A stretch of DNA of 64,000 nt, from contig NZ_KB891988.1 in the NCBI RefSeq assembly GCF_000373625.1, forward strand, positions 532,053 through 596,052, given 5' to 3'. This stretch comes from Streptomyces sp. LaPpAH-108 (GTDB lineage Bacteria > Actinomycetota > Actinomycetes > Streptomycetales > Streptomycetaceae). Of this stretch, positions 24,114-32,446 are shown one piece after another (positions within the stretch are counted from its first letter, which is position 1; each line of letters begins with the position of its first letter). Both the position numbers and the translations under genes were made by a program. The notes below the pieces were generated by a model that searched no databases, was not told where the DNA came from, and worked only from the letters and a program-made list of their open reading frames with translations.

Positions 24114-24725
24114 CTACAGCCAGCCCTGCTGCCGCGCCTCCCGCACCGCCTCCGCGCGGTTGCGGGTACCGGTCTTGCCGATCGCGGCCGAGAGATAGTT
24201 GCGCACCGTCGACTCGGACAGATGGAGCCGTACGGCGATGTCGGCCACCGTCGCCCCGTCCACCGCCGCCCGCAGCGCGTCGCGTTCGCGCGCCGTCAGC
24301 GGATTGGGGCCCGCGCTCAGCGCGGCGGCGGCCAGCGCCGGGTCCACCACCGTCTCCCCGGCCAGCACCCGCCGTACCGCCCGGGCCAGCTCCTCCACCG
24401 GGCCGTCCTTCACCAGGAAGCCCGCCGCGCCCGCCTCCATGGCCCGGCGCAGATAGCCGGGCCTGCCGAAGGTGGTCAGGATCAGCACCCGGCACCCCGG
24501 CACCCGCTCCCTCAGCTCCGCCGCCGCGTCCAGGCCGCTCATCCCGGGCAGCTCGATGTCCAGCAGGGCCACATCGGGGCGGTGCTCCAGCGCGGCCGGC
24601 ACGATCGCGTCCCCGGCGGCGACCTGCGCGACCACCTCGATGTCGTCCTCCAGGCCGAGCAGCAGCGCGAGGGCGCCGCGCATCATGCCCTGGTCCTCGG
24701 CGAGCAGTACGCGGATGTCGGTCAC
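24114..24725 (-). CDS. LuxR/NarL-family response regulator
   Basis: The 203-residue protein has a receiver domain (about 1-120) with the acidic pair (AEDQ), the phospho-accepting Asp in LLDIELPGMSG and the conserved Lys in GFLVKDGPVEE. A LuxR-type helix-turn-helix follows (LTARERDALRAAVDGATVAD, then HLSESTVRNYLSAAIGKTGT). It should bind DNA when phosphorylated. The GTG at 24725 lies 25 bp after the kinase stop, so kinase and regulator are one operon. The targets are unknown; the downstream MFS gene on the same strand is a candidate (inference). Confidence 0.92.
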   Translation of the reverse strand: MTDIRVLLAEDQGMMRGALALLLGLEDDIEVVAQVAAGDAIVPAALEHRPDVALLDIELPGMSGLDAAAELRERVPGCRVLILTTFGRPGYLRRAMEAGAAGFLVKDGPVEELARAVRRVLAGETVVDPALAAAALSAGPNPLTARERDALRAAVDGATVADIAVRLHLSESTVRNYLSAAIGKTGTRNRAEAVREARQQGWL

Positions 24726-24750
24726 CGGATCAGCGTAGTGGGGCCGGGGC

Positions 24751-26049
24751 TCAGCACCCGGCCACGGAGGCGACCGCGTACGGGTCCGCCGGTTCCACCG
24801 GCAGCTCCGCCGTCACCGTGAAGCCGCCCTGCGGCGCCGGGCCCGCCGTGAGGGTGCCGCCCGCCGCCGCCAGGCGCTCGGTCAGGCCCGTCAGACCAGT
24901 GCCGCCGATCCCCTCGCCCTGGCGGGGGACCGGGGTGCCCGTGCCGTCGTCCGTCACGGTGAGCCGGACCCGCTCGGCGGAGCCCTCGACCGTGATCTCG
25001 CAGCGGCGCGCATCGCTGTGCCGGACCACGTTGGTCACCGCCTCGCGCACCACCCAGCCGAGCAGCGCCTCGGTCTGCGGGGCCAGCGGCGCCCCCGACT
25101 GCCGTACGACCGGCTCCACGCTCGTCGCCGCCAGCGCCGAGCGGGCCCGGGTCAGCTCGGTGGCCAGGCTGCCCTCCCGGTAGCCGGTCACCGCCTCGCG
25201 GATCTCGGTCAGCGCCTGCCGTCCGACCGACTCGATGTCCCCGATCTGCGCGAGCGCCGCGTCCAGGTCCCGTCCGGCCAGGCGCCGGGCCGCCTCCGAC
25301 TTCACCACGATCACCGAGAGCGTGTGCCCGAGCAGATCGTGCAGATCGCGCGAGAAACGCAGCCGCTCCTTCTCCACCGCCCGCCGCGCCAGCTCCTCGC
25401 GCGCCGCGCGCAGCTCCCGCACCGCCTCGGACAGGCCGAGGATCGCGGCCGTGACCATGCAGGACAGGAAGGTGGCGTAGCCGATGTTCGGCGCCTGCGA
25501 CCAGTCGCCGCGCAGCCCGGTGAGCACCGCCGCGTACGCCGAGAGCAGCATCCCGAGGCGGCCGAGGAGCGGACCGCGCAGCGTGGCGCCCACGGCGAGG
25601 CCGTACAGCGGGAAGAACAGCAGCCAGTTGCCGCCGTAACCGAGCCCGAGCGCCGTGGTCAGCAGGCCCATCAGCACCAGCGCGACGCGGGTGGCGGTCG
25701 ACTGCCGCTTGGCGCGGTCGAAGGCGCGGAAGGTGATGTAGACGTAGAGCGAGTTGAAGGCGAGCAGGCCCAGGCCGCCGATCAGCGGGTTGGGGGTCTC
25801 GCCCTGGAGCAGGTTGGAGAAGGCGCCCAGGCCCATGAGCAGCCACGGCAGCAGGGCGAACCCGGTCGGCGGCGGTCCCGCCTGCACGTGCTCGGCGAGC
25901 GCCGGGTTCTCACCCCGCGCGTGGGCGGCCTTCTGCGCCGCCCTGGCCCGCGCCATGTCGGCCTTGGCGCGCGCCATGTCCGCCCGCCACTGCCGCCGCG
26001 CCGCACCCGCCGCGCGCAGCCCGCGCCGCGCCCGCGCCCACCATGACAT
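24751..26049 (-). CDS. Sensor histidine kinase (HisKA_3 type), partner of the adjacent response regulator
   Basis: The protein is 432 residues from the chosen ATG. A basic, coiled-coil-like N-terminus (MARAKADMARARAAQKAA) precedes about five to six membrane helices. Then come the phospho-acceptor region RFSRDLHDLLGHTLSVIVVK (catalytic His in DLHD), the N box VVREAVTNVVRHSDA and the G boxes DDGTG and GTGLTGL. It autophosphorylates and passes the phosphate to the LuxR-type regulator 25 bp downstream. ATG 26049 has GGGGAA; an alternative ATG at 26181 would add 44 residues and cannot be excluded. The signal is unknown. Confidence 0.88.
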   Translation of the reverse strand: MSWWARARRGLRAAGAARRQWRADMARAKADMARARAAQKAAHARGENPALAEHVQAGPPPTGFALLPWLLMGLGAFSNLLQGETPNPLIGGLGLLAFNSLYVYITFRAFDRAKRQSTATRVALVLMGLLTTALGLGYGGNWLLFFPLYGLAVGATLRGPLLGRLGMLLSAYAAVLTGLRGDWSQAPNIGYATFLSCMVTAAILGLSEAVRELRAAREELARRAVEKERLRFSRDLHDLLGHTLSVIVVKSEAARRLAGRDLDAALAQIGDIESVGRQALTEIREAVTGYREGSLATELTRARSALAATSVEPVVRQSGAPLAPQTEALLGWVVREAVTNVVRHSDARRCEITVEGSAERVRLTVTDDGTGTPVPRQGEGIGGTGLTGLTERLAAAGGTLTAGPAPQGGFTVTAELPVEPADPYAVASVAGC

Positions 26050-26305
26050 GTCCGTGTTCCCCGCGTTCCCCGTGGTCTCCGCCGCTGCCTCGCCCGTCCG
26101 TTCGACGGGGCGACGGTACAGGGTAGGAAATGCTCGCCTCTGTCCGCATCCGGCCGGTTCGGCGCCCCGCGTCTCCGTCATGCCTACGACGGTAGAAGCG
26201 GGGCCCTGCGGGCGGCAGAGGCGGACGTACGGACTGTGGCGGTACACGGATACCGGCGGCGGGCGGGACAAATGTCACCGCCGTGCGGGGCCCGGATACG
26301 ACGAA

Positions 26306-26336
26306 GGGCGGGGGTACGTCATCCGTACCCCCGCCC
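26306..26336 (-). terminator. Perfect 13-bp hairpin terminator
   Basis: GGGCGGGGGTACG (26306-26318) pairs perfectly with CGTACCCCCGCCC (26324-26336) around a five-base loop. It lies 11 bases past the stop of the 64-codon gene (minus strand) and also ahead of the kinase promoter. Its presence supports that small gene as real. Confidence 0.8.
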
Positions 26337-26347
26337 TCGCGATCCGG

Positions 26348-26542
26348 TCAGGACCGCTGCTGCCCCTCGGCCCCCGTGCCCGGCCTGCGGTGACGGCCGC
26401 GCGGGGCCGCCTCGCCGTCCTGGGAGGCCAGCTGGCCCCGGTGCCTGCCGTGGCCGTCCGGCTCGGCGGCGGCCAGGTGCGGCTGCGGCCAGGCGGAGTC
26501 CGTGGCCGGCGACGGCGCCTGCGTCGTACTGGTGTCGGTCAT
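26348..26542 (-). CDS. Small hydrophilic protein, unknown function
   Basis: The 64-residue protein is rich in Gly, His, Arg and Gln, with a C-terminal HGRHRG ... RGRHRRPGTGAEGQ pattern and an N-terminal MTDTSTTQAPSPATD. The ATG at 26542 is preceded by GGGGTG at 15-20 bases, which is weak. The perfect hairpin just after the stop argues for an expressed unit. I do not recognise a domain; it is probably a disordered Streptomyces-specific protein. Confidence 0.5.
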   Translation of the reverse strand: MTDTSTTQAPSPATDSAWPQPHLAAAEPDGHGRHRGQLASQDGEAAPRGRHRRPGTGAEGQQRS

Positions 26543-26644
26543 CGGAAGTGTTCACCCCGTCAACATGATCTTTTTTGGCCGGGCGAGTCTAACCGGCAGG
26601 ACCGGGGGTGAAACCAGGCGGCCACGCCGATCGGTGCTGTTTGG

Positions 26645-27868
26645 TTACGAGTTGGCCACCGACGAGGAGGCGAGGGGAGCCTTTTGCAGGGGAACCGGTC
26701 GGGCCGCCTCCGTTTCCTCGGCGGCCCCCTCGGGTGTCCCGCCAGCTCCCTCCGGCGTCCCGTCGGCCCCCTCCGCCGTCGGGACCGGGCCCTTCACCGT
26801 CAGCTCCGCCACCCCGCACGGGGTCTCCGCCGTCGCGTACGGCAGCCGCAGCACGCCCTCCGGGGTCCACAGGCCCGCCCCCGCGAGCCAGCCCTCCGGG
26901 GCCGGAAGATGCCGCACCCGGCGCTCGGCCGGACGCCAGGTCCCCACCCAGGTGCCCAGCGGGCCGTCGACGCGCAGCGCGACCGCGCAGCTCTCCGGCA
27001 TCAGCACCTGGCCCGGCTGGATCGCGAACGGCGTCACCGCGCAGTCCGGCAGCCGCAGCGAGGCGGGGAAACGGACCGGCAGCGTGCTGCCGAGGACCCC
27101 CCAGCCCAATCGTTCCTGCCCCGGCGAGGGCGCGTCCGAGGCGATCACCAGCAGCCCGCTGTCCGGGTCGGCCAGCAGCAGCCGGTCGTCGCTGTCCGGG
27201 GCGATCTGGAGCAGCGGCGTCACCGCGCCCCCGGCCCCGAGGTCCACCACCACCGTCTTGGTCCGGCCGCCCAGCTCCCGGTCCACCGCGAGCATCCGCC
27301 CGGCGGTGTCCAGCCAGACGCCGCCCGAGCAGCGGCCCGGCAGCTCCGCCAGGCGCTCGGGTCCGGCGGGGCCGCCCGCCACCCGCCACACCGCCGTGGA
27401 GCGGGCGCCGACCGCGAGGGCGTAGGCGCGGGTGCCGCAGGGCGCCGGGGGCAGCAGGGTGAGCCGGGTCTCCGGCTCGGGGCACTCGATCGCGCCGAGC
27501 GCCAGCTCACCGGTGCCGGGGCCGGTCGGGTACAGCAGGGAGAAGGCGTGGTGCCGCTCCACCAGGCGGTGGATCAGCACCCGTCCGTCGCCCATCGGCT
27601 GCACCTGGGTGCCGGGCTCCTCCGGCTGGTTCCCGGGCAGCGGCACCGCGTACGGCTCCGGGCCGTCCAGCGTCCAGCGCTCGGGGAACCAGGACTCCCC
27701 GTCCAGCGCGAGGCGGGCCGCGTAGGCGCCGTCCGCCGTGATGGCGTACGGCGGCACGGGCACCCCGGGCGTTCCCGGTACTGCCGGACGCGTACCCCGG
27801 CTCCCCGGATTCTCCGGGTCGCCGTCGTCCGCGCCGGCCGACGTGGTTTCGATCGCACAGGCCGTCAT
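26645..27868 (-). CDS. Beta-propeller-like protein of unknown function
   Basis: The 407-residue protein has no signal peptide or membrane helix. Its middle (about 35-370) is a run of beta-type segments with short repeats typical of propeller blades, such as GDGRVLIHRLVERHHAFSLL, GTRAYALAVGARSTAVWRVA and TAGRMLAVDRELGGRTKTVV. The last 40 residues are a Glu/Gly/Pro-rich tail with a small repeat (GADGTPEGAGGTPEGA). ATG 27868 has GGAGGTGACC. The longer frame upstream to 28888 overlaps the Nif3 gene antisense and was discarded. It is divergent from the Nif3 gene. Confidence 0.7.
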   Translation of the reverse strand: MTACAIETTSAGADDGDPENPGSRGTRPAVPGTPGVPVPPYAITADGAYAARLALDGESWFPERWTLDGPEPYAVPLPGNQPEEPGTQVQPMGDGRVLIHRLVERHHAFSLLYPTGPGTGELALGAIECPEPETRLTLLPPAPCGTRAYALAVGARSTAVWRVAGGPAGPERLAELPGRCSGGVWLDTAGRMLAVDRELGGRTKTVVVDLGAGGAVTPLLQIAPDSDDRLLLADPDSGLLVIASDAPSPGQERLGWGVLGSTLPVRFPASLRLPDCAVTPFAIQPGQVLMPESCAVALRVDGPLGTWVGTWRPAERRVRHLPAPEGWLAGAGLWTPEGVLRLPYATAETPCGVAELTVKGPVPTAEGADGTPEGAGGTPEGAAEETEAARPVPLQKAPLASSSVANS

Positions 27869-28066
27869 CGTTCGGTCACCTCCGGCGACGAAGCTAGTTT
27901 TCGTACGCACGGGCGGGGGGCCGGTGCAGCCAGGCTTCACACATACGGGTGGCGCAGAAGCGATTCCTCTGAGGAAGAGCGGCCCATGTGCTGCCCGGGC
28001 GGCGAGCGGGGGAGTAGCAGCGCCCGACCGGTACGGCCTTCCGGAACGGCCAGGTAGCCTTGGCAC

Positions 28067-28933
28067 GTGCCCCGTCTGTCTGAAGTCATCGCCGCGCTGG
28101 AGACCCTGTGGCCCCCGGAGCGGGCCGAGTCCTGGGACGCGGTCGGCACGGTCGCGGGCGACCCCGACCAGGAGGTCGACCGGGTCCTGTTCGCCGTCGA
28201 CCCCGTCCAGGAGGTCGTCGAGGAGGCCGTGAAGCTGGGTGCCGGACTGCTGGTCACCCACCACCCGCTCTATCTGCGCGGGACTACTACGGTCGCGGCG
28301 GACACCTTCAAGGGCCGCGTCGTGCACACCCTCATCAAGAACGACGTCGCCCTGCACGTCGCCCACACCAACGCCGACACCGCCGACCCCGGCGTCTCCG
28401 ACGCGCTCGCCGGTGCCCTCGACCTCCGCGTCGTAGGACCGCTCGTACCCGATCCCACCGATCCGGAGGGCCGCCGGGGCCTGGGCCGGATCTGCGAGCT
28501 GGACCACCCGCTGACCGTCCGCGAGCTGGCCGCCCGCGCCGCCGCGCGGCTGCCCGCCACGCAGCAGGGCATCCGGGTGGCGGGCGACCCCGAGGCCGTC
28601 GTCCACCGGGTCGCCGTCAGCGGCGGCTCGGGCGACAGCCTCTTCGACCACGTGCGCGCGGCCGGAGTGGACGCGTTCCTCACCGCCGATCTGCGCCACC
28701 ACCCGGCATCCGAGTTCGAGGCGTCCGTCGCCCACCGACCGCTCGCGCTGCTCGACGCGGCGCACTGGGCCACCGAGTGGCCCTGGTGCGAGCTGGCCGC
28801 AGCCCAGCTCGACCAGATCTCCGACCGTCACGGCTGGGGCCTGCGGGTCCACGTCTCCACGACGGTCACCGACCCCTGGACCGCCCACGCGGCGTCCATC
28901 ACCACCACGAGTCCCCTGGGAGCCCCCAACTGA
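28067..28933 (+). CDS. Nif3-family dinuclear-metal protein (GTP cyclohydrolase 1 type 2 homolog)
   Basis: The 288-residue protein has the Nif3 pattern: an early AESWDAVGTVAGDPDQ, VLFAVDPVQEVVEEAV, the metal-binding GLLVTHHPLYLRG (His pair), LHVAHTNADTADPGVSDALA, and a late ALLDAAHWATEWPW with the remaining His and Glu. Members form toroidal hexamers with two metals; the reaction is not firmly known. GTG at 28067 follows a TAGCCT -10-like hexamer (28051) very closely, so the mRNA may be almost leaderless. The stop overlaps the next gene's start (CTGA). Confidence 0.9.
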   Translation: MPRLSEVIAALETLWPPERAESWDAVGTVAGDPDQEVDRVLFAVDPVQEVVEEAVKLGAGLLVTHHPLYLRGTTTVAADTFKGRVVHTLIKNDVALHVAHTNADTADPGVSDALAGALDLRVVGPLVPDPTDPEGRRGLGRICELDHPLTVRELAARAAARLPATQQGIRVAGDPEAVVHRVAVSGGSGDSLFDHVRAAGVDAFLTADLRHHPASEFEASVAHRPLALLDAAHWATEWPWCELAAAQLDQISDRHGWGLRVHVSTTVTDPWTAHAASITTTSPLGAPN

Positions 28934-29673
28934 ACGCCGCGCCCGCCGACCAGATCCGCCTTCTCGACGTCCAGGCCCTGGACGCCCGCCTCCAGCAGCT
29001 CGCGCACAAGCGGAAGTCGCTGCCCGAGCACGCCGAGATCGAGACGCTGGGCAAGGACCTCACCCAGCTGCGCGACCTGCTGGTGGCCGCGCAGACCGAG
29101 GAGAGCGACTGCGCCCGCGAGCAGACCAAGGCCGAGCAGGACGTGGACCAGGTGCGCCGCCGGGCCACCCGGGACCAGGAGCGGCTGGACTCCGGCGCGG
29201 TCACCTCGCCGAAGGACCTCGCGAGCCTCCAGCACGAGATCGCCTCGCTCGCCAAGCGGCAGGGCGACCTGGAGGACGTCGTCCTGGAGGTCATGGAGCG
29301 CCGCGAGGGCGCGCAGGCCCGGGTCGCCGAGCTGACCGAGCGGGTGTCCTCCGTCCAGGCCAAGGCCGACGACGCCGTCGCGCGCCGCGACGCCGCCTTC
29401 CAGGAGATCGACGGCGAGTCCGCCGCGGTCACCAAGGAGCGCGAGGTCGTCGCCGCGTCCGTCCCGGCGGACCTGCTCAAGCTGTACGACCGCCTGCGCG
29501 TCCAGGGCGGCGGGGTCGGCGCGGCCAAGCTGTACGCCCGCACCTGCCAGGGCTGCCGCCAGGAACTCGCCATCACCGAACTGAGCGAGATCCGCGCGGC
29601 GGCACCGGACCAGGTGATCCGCTGCGAGAACTGCGCGCGCATTCTTGTGCGTACGGCGGAGTCGGGGCTGTAG
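28930..29673 (+). CDS. Coiled-coil protein with C-terminal C4 zinc ribbon (DUF164 type), CTG start
   Basis: The 247-residue protein is a long coiled coil (about 20-175, ending near AVTKEREVVAASV). It then has a C4 zinc ribbon with CQGC (about 208-211) and CENC (about 235-238). Such proteins are conserved across actinobacteria beside the Nif3 and RNase H genes, as here; their role is unsettled. The only sensible start is CTG at 28930, overlapping the Nif3 stop as CTGA, with GGGAG six to eight bases upstream. Homologs begin at this point (MNAAPADQ-like, from memory). Confidence 0.88.
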   Translation: MNAAPADQIRLLDVQALDARLQQLAHKRKSLPEHAEIETLGKDLTQLRDLLVAAQTEESDCAREQTKAEQDVDQVRRRATRDQERLDSGAVTSPKDLASLQHEIASLAKRQGDLEDVVLEVMERREGAQARVAELTERVSSVQAKADDAVARRDAAFQEIDGESAAVTKEREVVAASVPADLLKLYDRLRVQGGGVGAAKLYARTCQGCRQELAITELSEIRAAAPDQVIRCENCARILVRTAESGL

Positions 29674-29705
29674 TTCCGGCAGGCGGGCGGCAACGGGAGT
29701 GCGCG

Positions 29706-29993
29706 GTGCGTGAGGCCGCCAGCGGGTCGCGGGGTAACCCCGGGCTCGCTGGTTACGGCGCGGTGGTCTGCGACGTGTCGACAGGAGTGCGCGGTGCGTG
29801 AGTTCATCGTCGAGGCGGACGGCGGGTCGCGGGGCAATCCCGGTCCCGCCGGGTACGGCGCGGTCGTGCGCGACGCGGTGACGGGGGTGTGCGGTGCGTG
29901 AGTTCATCGTCGAGGCCGACGGCGGGTCGCGGGGTAATCCCGGCCCCGCCGGGTACGGCGCTGTCGTCCGCGACGCGTCGACAGGGCAGACCC
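29706..29993 (+). repeat. Three tandem copies of the 5' end of the RNase H gene
   Basis: The start of the RNase H gene is present three times in a row. Copies begin with GTGCGTGAG at 29706, 29794 and 29894, so the spacings are 88 and 100 bp. Copies two and three are nearly identical over 100 bp. Copy one has diverged and lacks 12 bp. Each of the first two copies runs into a TGA that overlaps the GTGCGTGAG start of the next copy, so they encode only peptides of about 30-35 residues ending ...RGA or ...CGA. Only the third copy continues into the full gene. Confidence 0.93.
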
Positions 29994-31711
29994 TGGCGGA
30001 GGCCGCCGAATACCTCGGCACCGCCACCAACAACGTCGCCGAGTACCGCGGCCTCGTCGCCGGCCTCCACGCCGCCCACGCCCTGGACCCCGACGCCCGT
30101 GTCCACGTCCGCATGGACTCCAAGCTCGTCGTCGAGCAGATGTCGGGCCGCTGGAAGATCAAACACCCCGACATGAAGCCGCTGGCGATGGAGGCGGCGC
30201 GGATCTTCCCCCCTGGCCGGGTGACGTACACCTGGATGCCCCGCGCCGAGAACAAACACGCGGACCGCCTGGCCAACGAGGCGATGGACGCGGGGGCACG
30301 GGGGACTCCGTCGGTTGGGCGGGGTGTCGTACCTGAACCTTCGGGCCCACCCGGAGACGCGGTCGCGGGGGCGGCTCGGGCCCGGGAGGCGTTGCGGGGG
30401 GTTGCGGCGTCTGCGGGTCGGGTGTCGGCGGCTGCCGACTGGCGCGGTGGTGTGGCGGACGGGCAGTTGGCGTGGCCTGTCGATACGACCTCGCCCGTGG
30501 GCGAGGAGAACGACGCTCGCGCGGCACGCACGCTGACCGGGTCTGCCTCTGGCCTGGCGGGCGCGATCTCTGAGGGTGCCGTCGCTCCGGCGGCTTCGGG
30601 GTCGGTCCCGGTGGGTGACTCCGGCGCGGAGGCGGTGGCTGCGGCTGCTCCTCAGGGCACTTCCGTCGCGTCGACGGCCTTGGGTTCGGCCCGGATGGGT
30701 GGCCCGGGCGCTGAGGCGGTGTCTGTGGCTGCTTCCCGAAGCGCTTCCGTCGCGCCGGTGGCCTCGGGGCCGGTTCCGGTGGGCGGCCCTGGCGCAGGGG
30801 CAGCGGCTGTCGGTGTCGCTCAGGGGGCTTCCGCCGATTCGACGGCGTCCGGCCCGGGCGCGGTGGGTGGTGCCGACTCTGGGGCGACCGTCGTCGGTGG
30901 GGGCGCATCGGCCGTCCGTGAGGGTCGGGAGGCTGACGGGTGCGCGGCGGGGTCCGCTGGGCAGACAGGTTCTGGTGGGGTCGGTGCGGCGTCTGCGCAG
31001 CCGTCCCCCGCTGCTCCGCGCCCCGGCACCGGTGATCAGACCTCCGCCACCACCGCGCCCGGCTGGAGCGCGGCTCCCGATCTCGGCGCCCCCGCCACCT
31101 TCGTACTGCTCCGGCACGGAGAGACACCCCTCACCCCGCAGAAGCGCTTCTCCGGAAGCGGGGGTACCGATCCCTCGCTGTCGGAGGTGGGGCGGGAGCA
31201 GGCGGAGCGGGTTGCCGGGGCGCTGGTTCGGCGGGGGACGGTGCAGGTGGTCGTCGCCTCGCCGCTGGCCCGTACCCGGGAGACCGCGGGGATCGTCGCG
31301 GCGCGGCTCGGGCTGGAGGTGACGGTCGACGACGGGCTGCGGGAGACCGACTTCGGGGCCTGGGAGGGGCTGACCTTCGGCGAGGTGCGCGAGCGCTACC
31401 CGGACGACCTGAACGCCTGGCTGGCCGACCCGACCGTACGCCCCACCGGCGACGGCGAGAGCTTCACGGAGACCGCCGAGCGCATCGAGACGGCCCGGGC
31501 CCGCCTGGTCGCCGCCCACGCGGGCCGCACCGTCCTCCTCGTCACCCACGTCACCCCCATCAAGACCCTGCTCCGCCTCGCCCTCGGCGCCCCGCCGGAG
31601 TCCCTGTTCCGGATGGAGCTGTCGGCCGCCTCGCTGTCGGCGGTGGCGTACTACCGCGACGGCAACGCGAGCGTGCGGCTGTTCAACGACACGTCGCACC
31701 TGCGTCCCTGA
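29894..31711 (+). CDS. Bifunctional ribonuclease HI / CobC-like acid phosphatase
   Basis: The 605-residue fusion has an N-terminal RNase HI domain (1-135): EADGGSRGNPGPAGYGAVV with the first catalytic Asp, NNVAEYRGLVAGL (Glu), HVRMDSKLVVEQM (Asp) and ENKHADRLAN (last Asp). The C-terminal histidine phosphatase domain (about 400-605) has LLRHGET, VVVASPLARTRETA and TVLLVTHVTPIK. It should remove RNA from RNA-DNA hybrids and dephosphorylate, possibly alpha-ribazole phosphate in B12 synthesis. The Ala/Gly/Val-rich linker of about 260 residues is unusually long and contains four 28-residue repeats (30575-30901). Translation starts at the third tandem copy of its own 5' end. Confidence 0.92.
   Translation: MREFIVEADGGSRGNPGPAGYGAVVRDASTGQTLAEAAEYLGTATNNVAEYRGLVAGLHAAHALDPDARVHVRMDSKLVVEQMSGRWKIKHPDMKPLAMEAARIFPPGRVTYTWMPRAENKHADRLANEAMDAGARGTPSVGRGVVPEPSGPPGDAVAGAARAREALRGVAASAGRVSAAADWRGGVADGQLAWPVDTTSPVGEENDARAARTLTGSASGLAGAISEGAVAPAASGSVPVGDSGAEAVAAAAPQGTSVASTALGSARMGGPGAEAVSVAASRSASVAPVASGPVPVGGPGAGAAAVGVAQGASADSTASGPGAVGGADSGATVVGGGASAVREGREADGCAAGSAGQTGSGGVGAASAQPSPAAPRPGTGDQTSATTAPGWSAAPDLGAPATFVLLRHGETPLTPQKRFSGSGGTDPSLSEVGREQAERVAGALVRRGTVQVVVASPLARTRETAGIVAARLGLEVTVDDGLRETDFGAWEGLTFGEVRERYPDDLNAWLADPTVRPTGDGESFTETAERIETARARLVAAHAGRTVLLVTHVTPIKTLLRLALGAPPESLFRMELSAASLSAVAYYRDGNASVRLFNDTSHLRP
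30575..30901 (+). repeat. Four tandem ~84-bp repeats in the RNase H/CobC linker
   Basis: In-frame units start at 30575, 30656, 30740 and 30824 (81, 84, 84 and 78 bp). They encode degenerate 26-28 residue repeats of the type SVAPVASGPVPVGGPGAGA. They expand the disordered hinge between the two catalytic domains. Confidence 0.8.
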
Positions 31712-31731
31712 CGAGTGCCCGCGCCGCTACG

Positions 31732-32391
31732 TCAGCGACACCCCGCACCCGCGTCCCTCAGCCCCGCCGCCGCCCGCGCCAGCTCCTCCACCCGCCCCCA
31801 GTCCCGCGCCGCCACCGCGTCCCCCGGGACCATCCAACTGCCGCCCACGCAGCCCACGTTGGCCAATGCCAGGTACTCGCCCGCGTTCCCCGCCCCGATC
31901 CCGCCCGTGGGGCAGAAGCGGGCCTGGGGCAACGGGCCTGCCAGGGAGCGGAGATAGGCCGTGCCGCCCGCCGCCTCCGCGGGGAAGAACTTCATCTCCC
32001 GTACGCCGCGCTCCAGTAGAGCCACCACTTCCGAGGCGGTCGAGACACCGGGGAGGTACGGCAGACCGGACGCGCTCATCGCGGCCAGCAGGCCGTCCGT
32101 CCACCCCGGGCTGACCAGGAACCGCGCCCCCGCCGCCCCGCACTCCGCGACCTGCCCCGGTGTGATGACCGTCCCCGCGCCCACCACCGCCTCCGGCACC
32201 TCGGCCGCGATCGCGCGGATCGCGTCGAGCGCGGCGGGGGTCCGCAGCGTCACCTCGATCGCGGGCAGGCCCCCGGCGACGAGCGCCCGCGCGAGCGGTA
32301 CGGCGTCGGAGGGGTCGGACAGGACCACGACGGGCAGGACGGGCGCGAGGTCCAGCACGGAGGAGTCCACCGGTGAGGTCATGCCCGACAT
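31732..32391 (-). CDS. eda: 2-dehydro-3-deoxy-phosphogluconate / 4-hydroxy-2-oxoglutarate aldolase
   Basis: The 219-residue class I aldolase carries PVVVLSDPSDAVPLARALVA, GGLPAIEVTLRTPAAL (the catalytic-base Glu), VVGAGTVITPGQV, the Schiff-base Lys in GVREMKFFPAEAAGG and CPTGGIGAGNAGEYLAL. It splits KDPG into pyruvate and glyceraldehyde-3-phosphate. ATG at 32391 (MSGMTSP) is used; an inner ATG at 32382 is the alternative. No Entner-Doudoroff dehydratase lies in the window. A palindromic site just upstream (32417-32441) suggests regulation by a sugar-responsive repressor (inference). Confidence 0.9.
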   Translation of the reverse strand: MSGMTSPVDSSVLDLAPVLPVVVLSDPSDAVPLARALVAGGLPAIEVTLRTPAALDAIRAIAAEVPEAVVGAGTVITPGQVAECGAAGARFLVSPGWTDGLLAAMSASGLPYLPGVSTASEVVALLERGVREMKFFPAEAAGGTAYLRSLAGPLPQARFCPTGGIGAGNAGEYLALANVGCVGGSWMVPGDAVAARDWGRVEELARAAAGLRDAGAGCR

Positions 32392-32416
32392 CGTGCCGAG
32401 CCCGATCAGCCTCCGC

Positions 32417-32441
32417 AACGGACGTTGCACATGCTGCAACG
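32417..32441 (-). promoter_or_regulatory. Operator-like palindromes upstream of the KDPG aldolase gene
   Basis: CGTTGCA (32423-32429) and TGCAACG (32435-32441) form a perfect dyad with a five-base spacer. A further CAACG at 32416-32420 makes a second, overlapping palindrome CAACG-GA-CGTTG. Three alternating half-sites lie 26-50 bases ahead of the gene start, which suits a repressor or activator site. Confidence 0.55.
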
Positions 32442-32446
32442 AAAGA

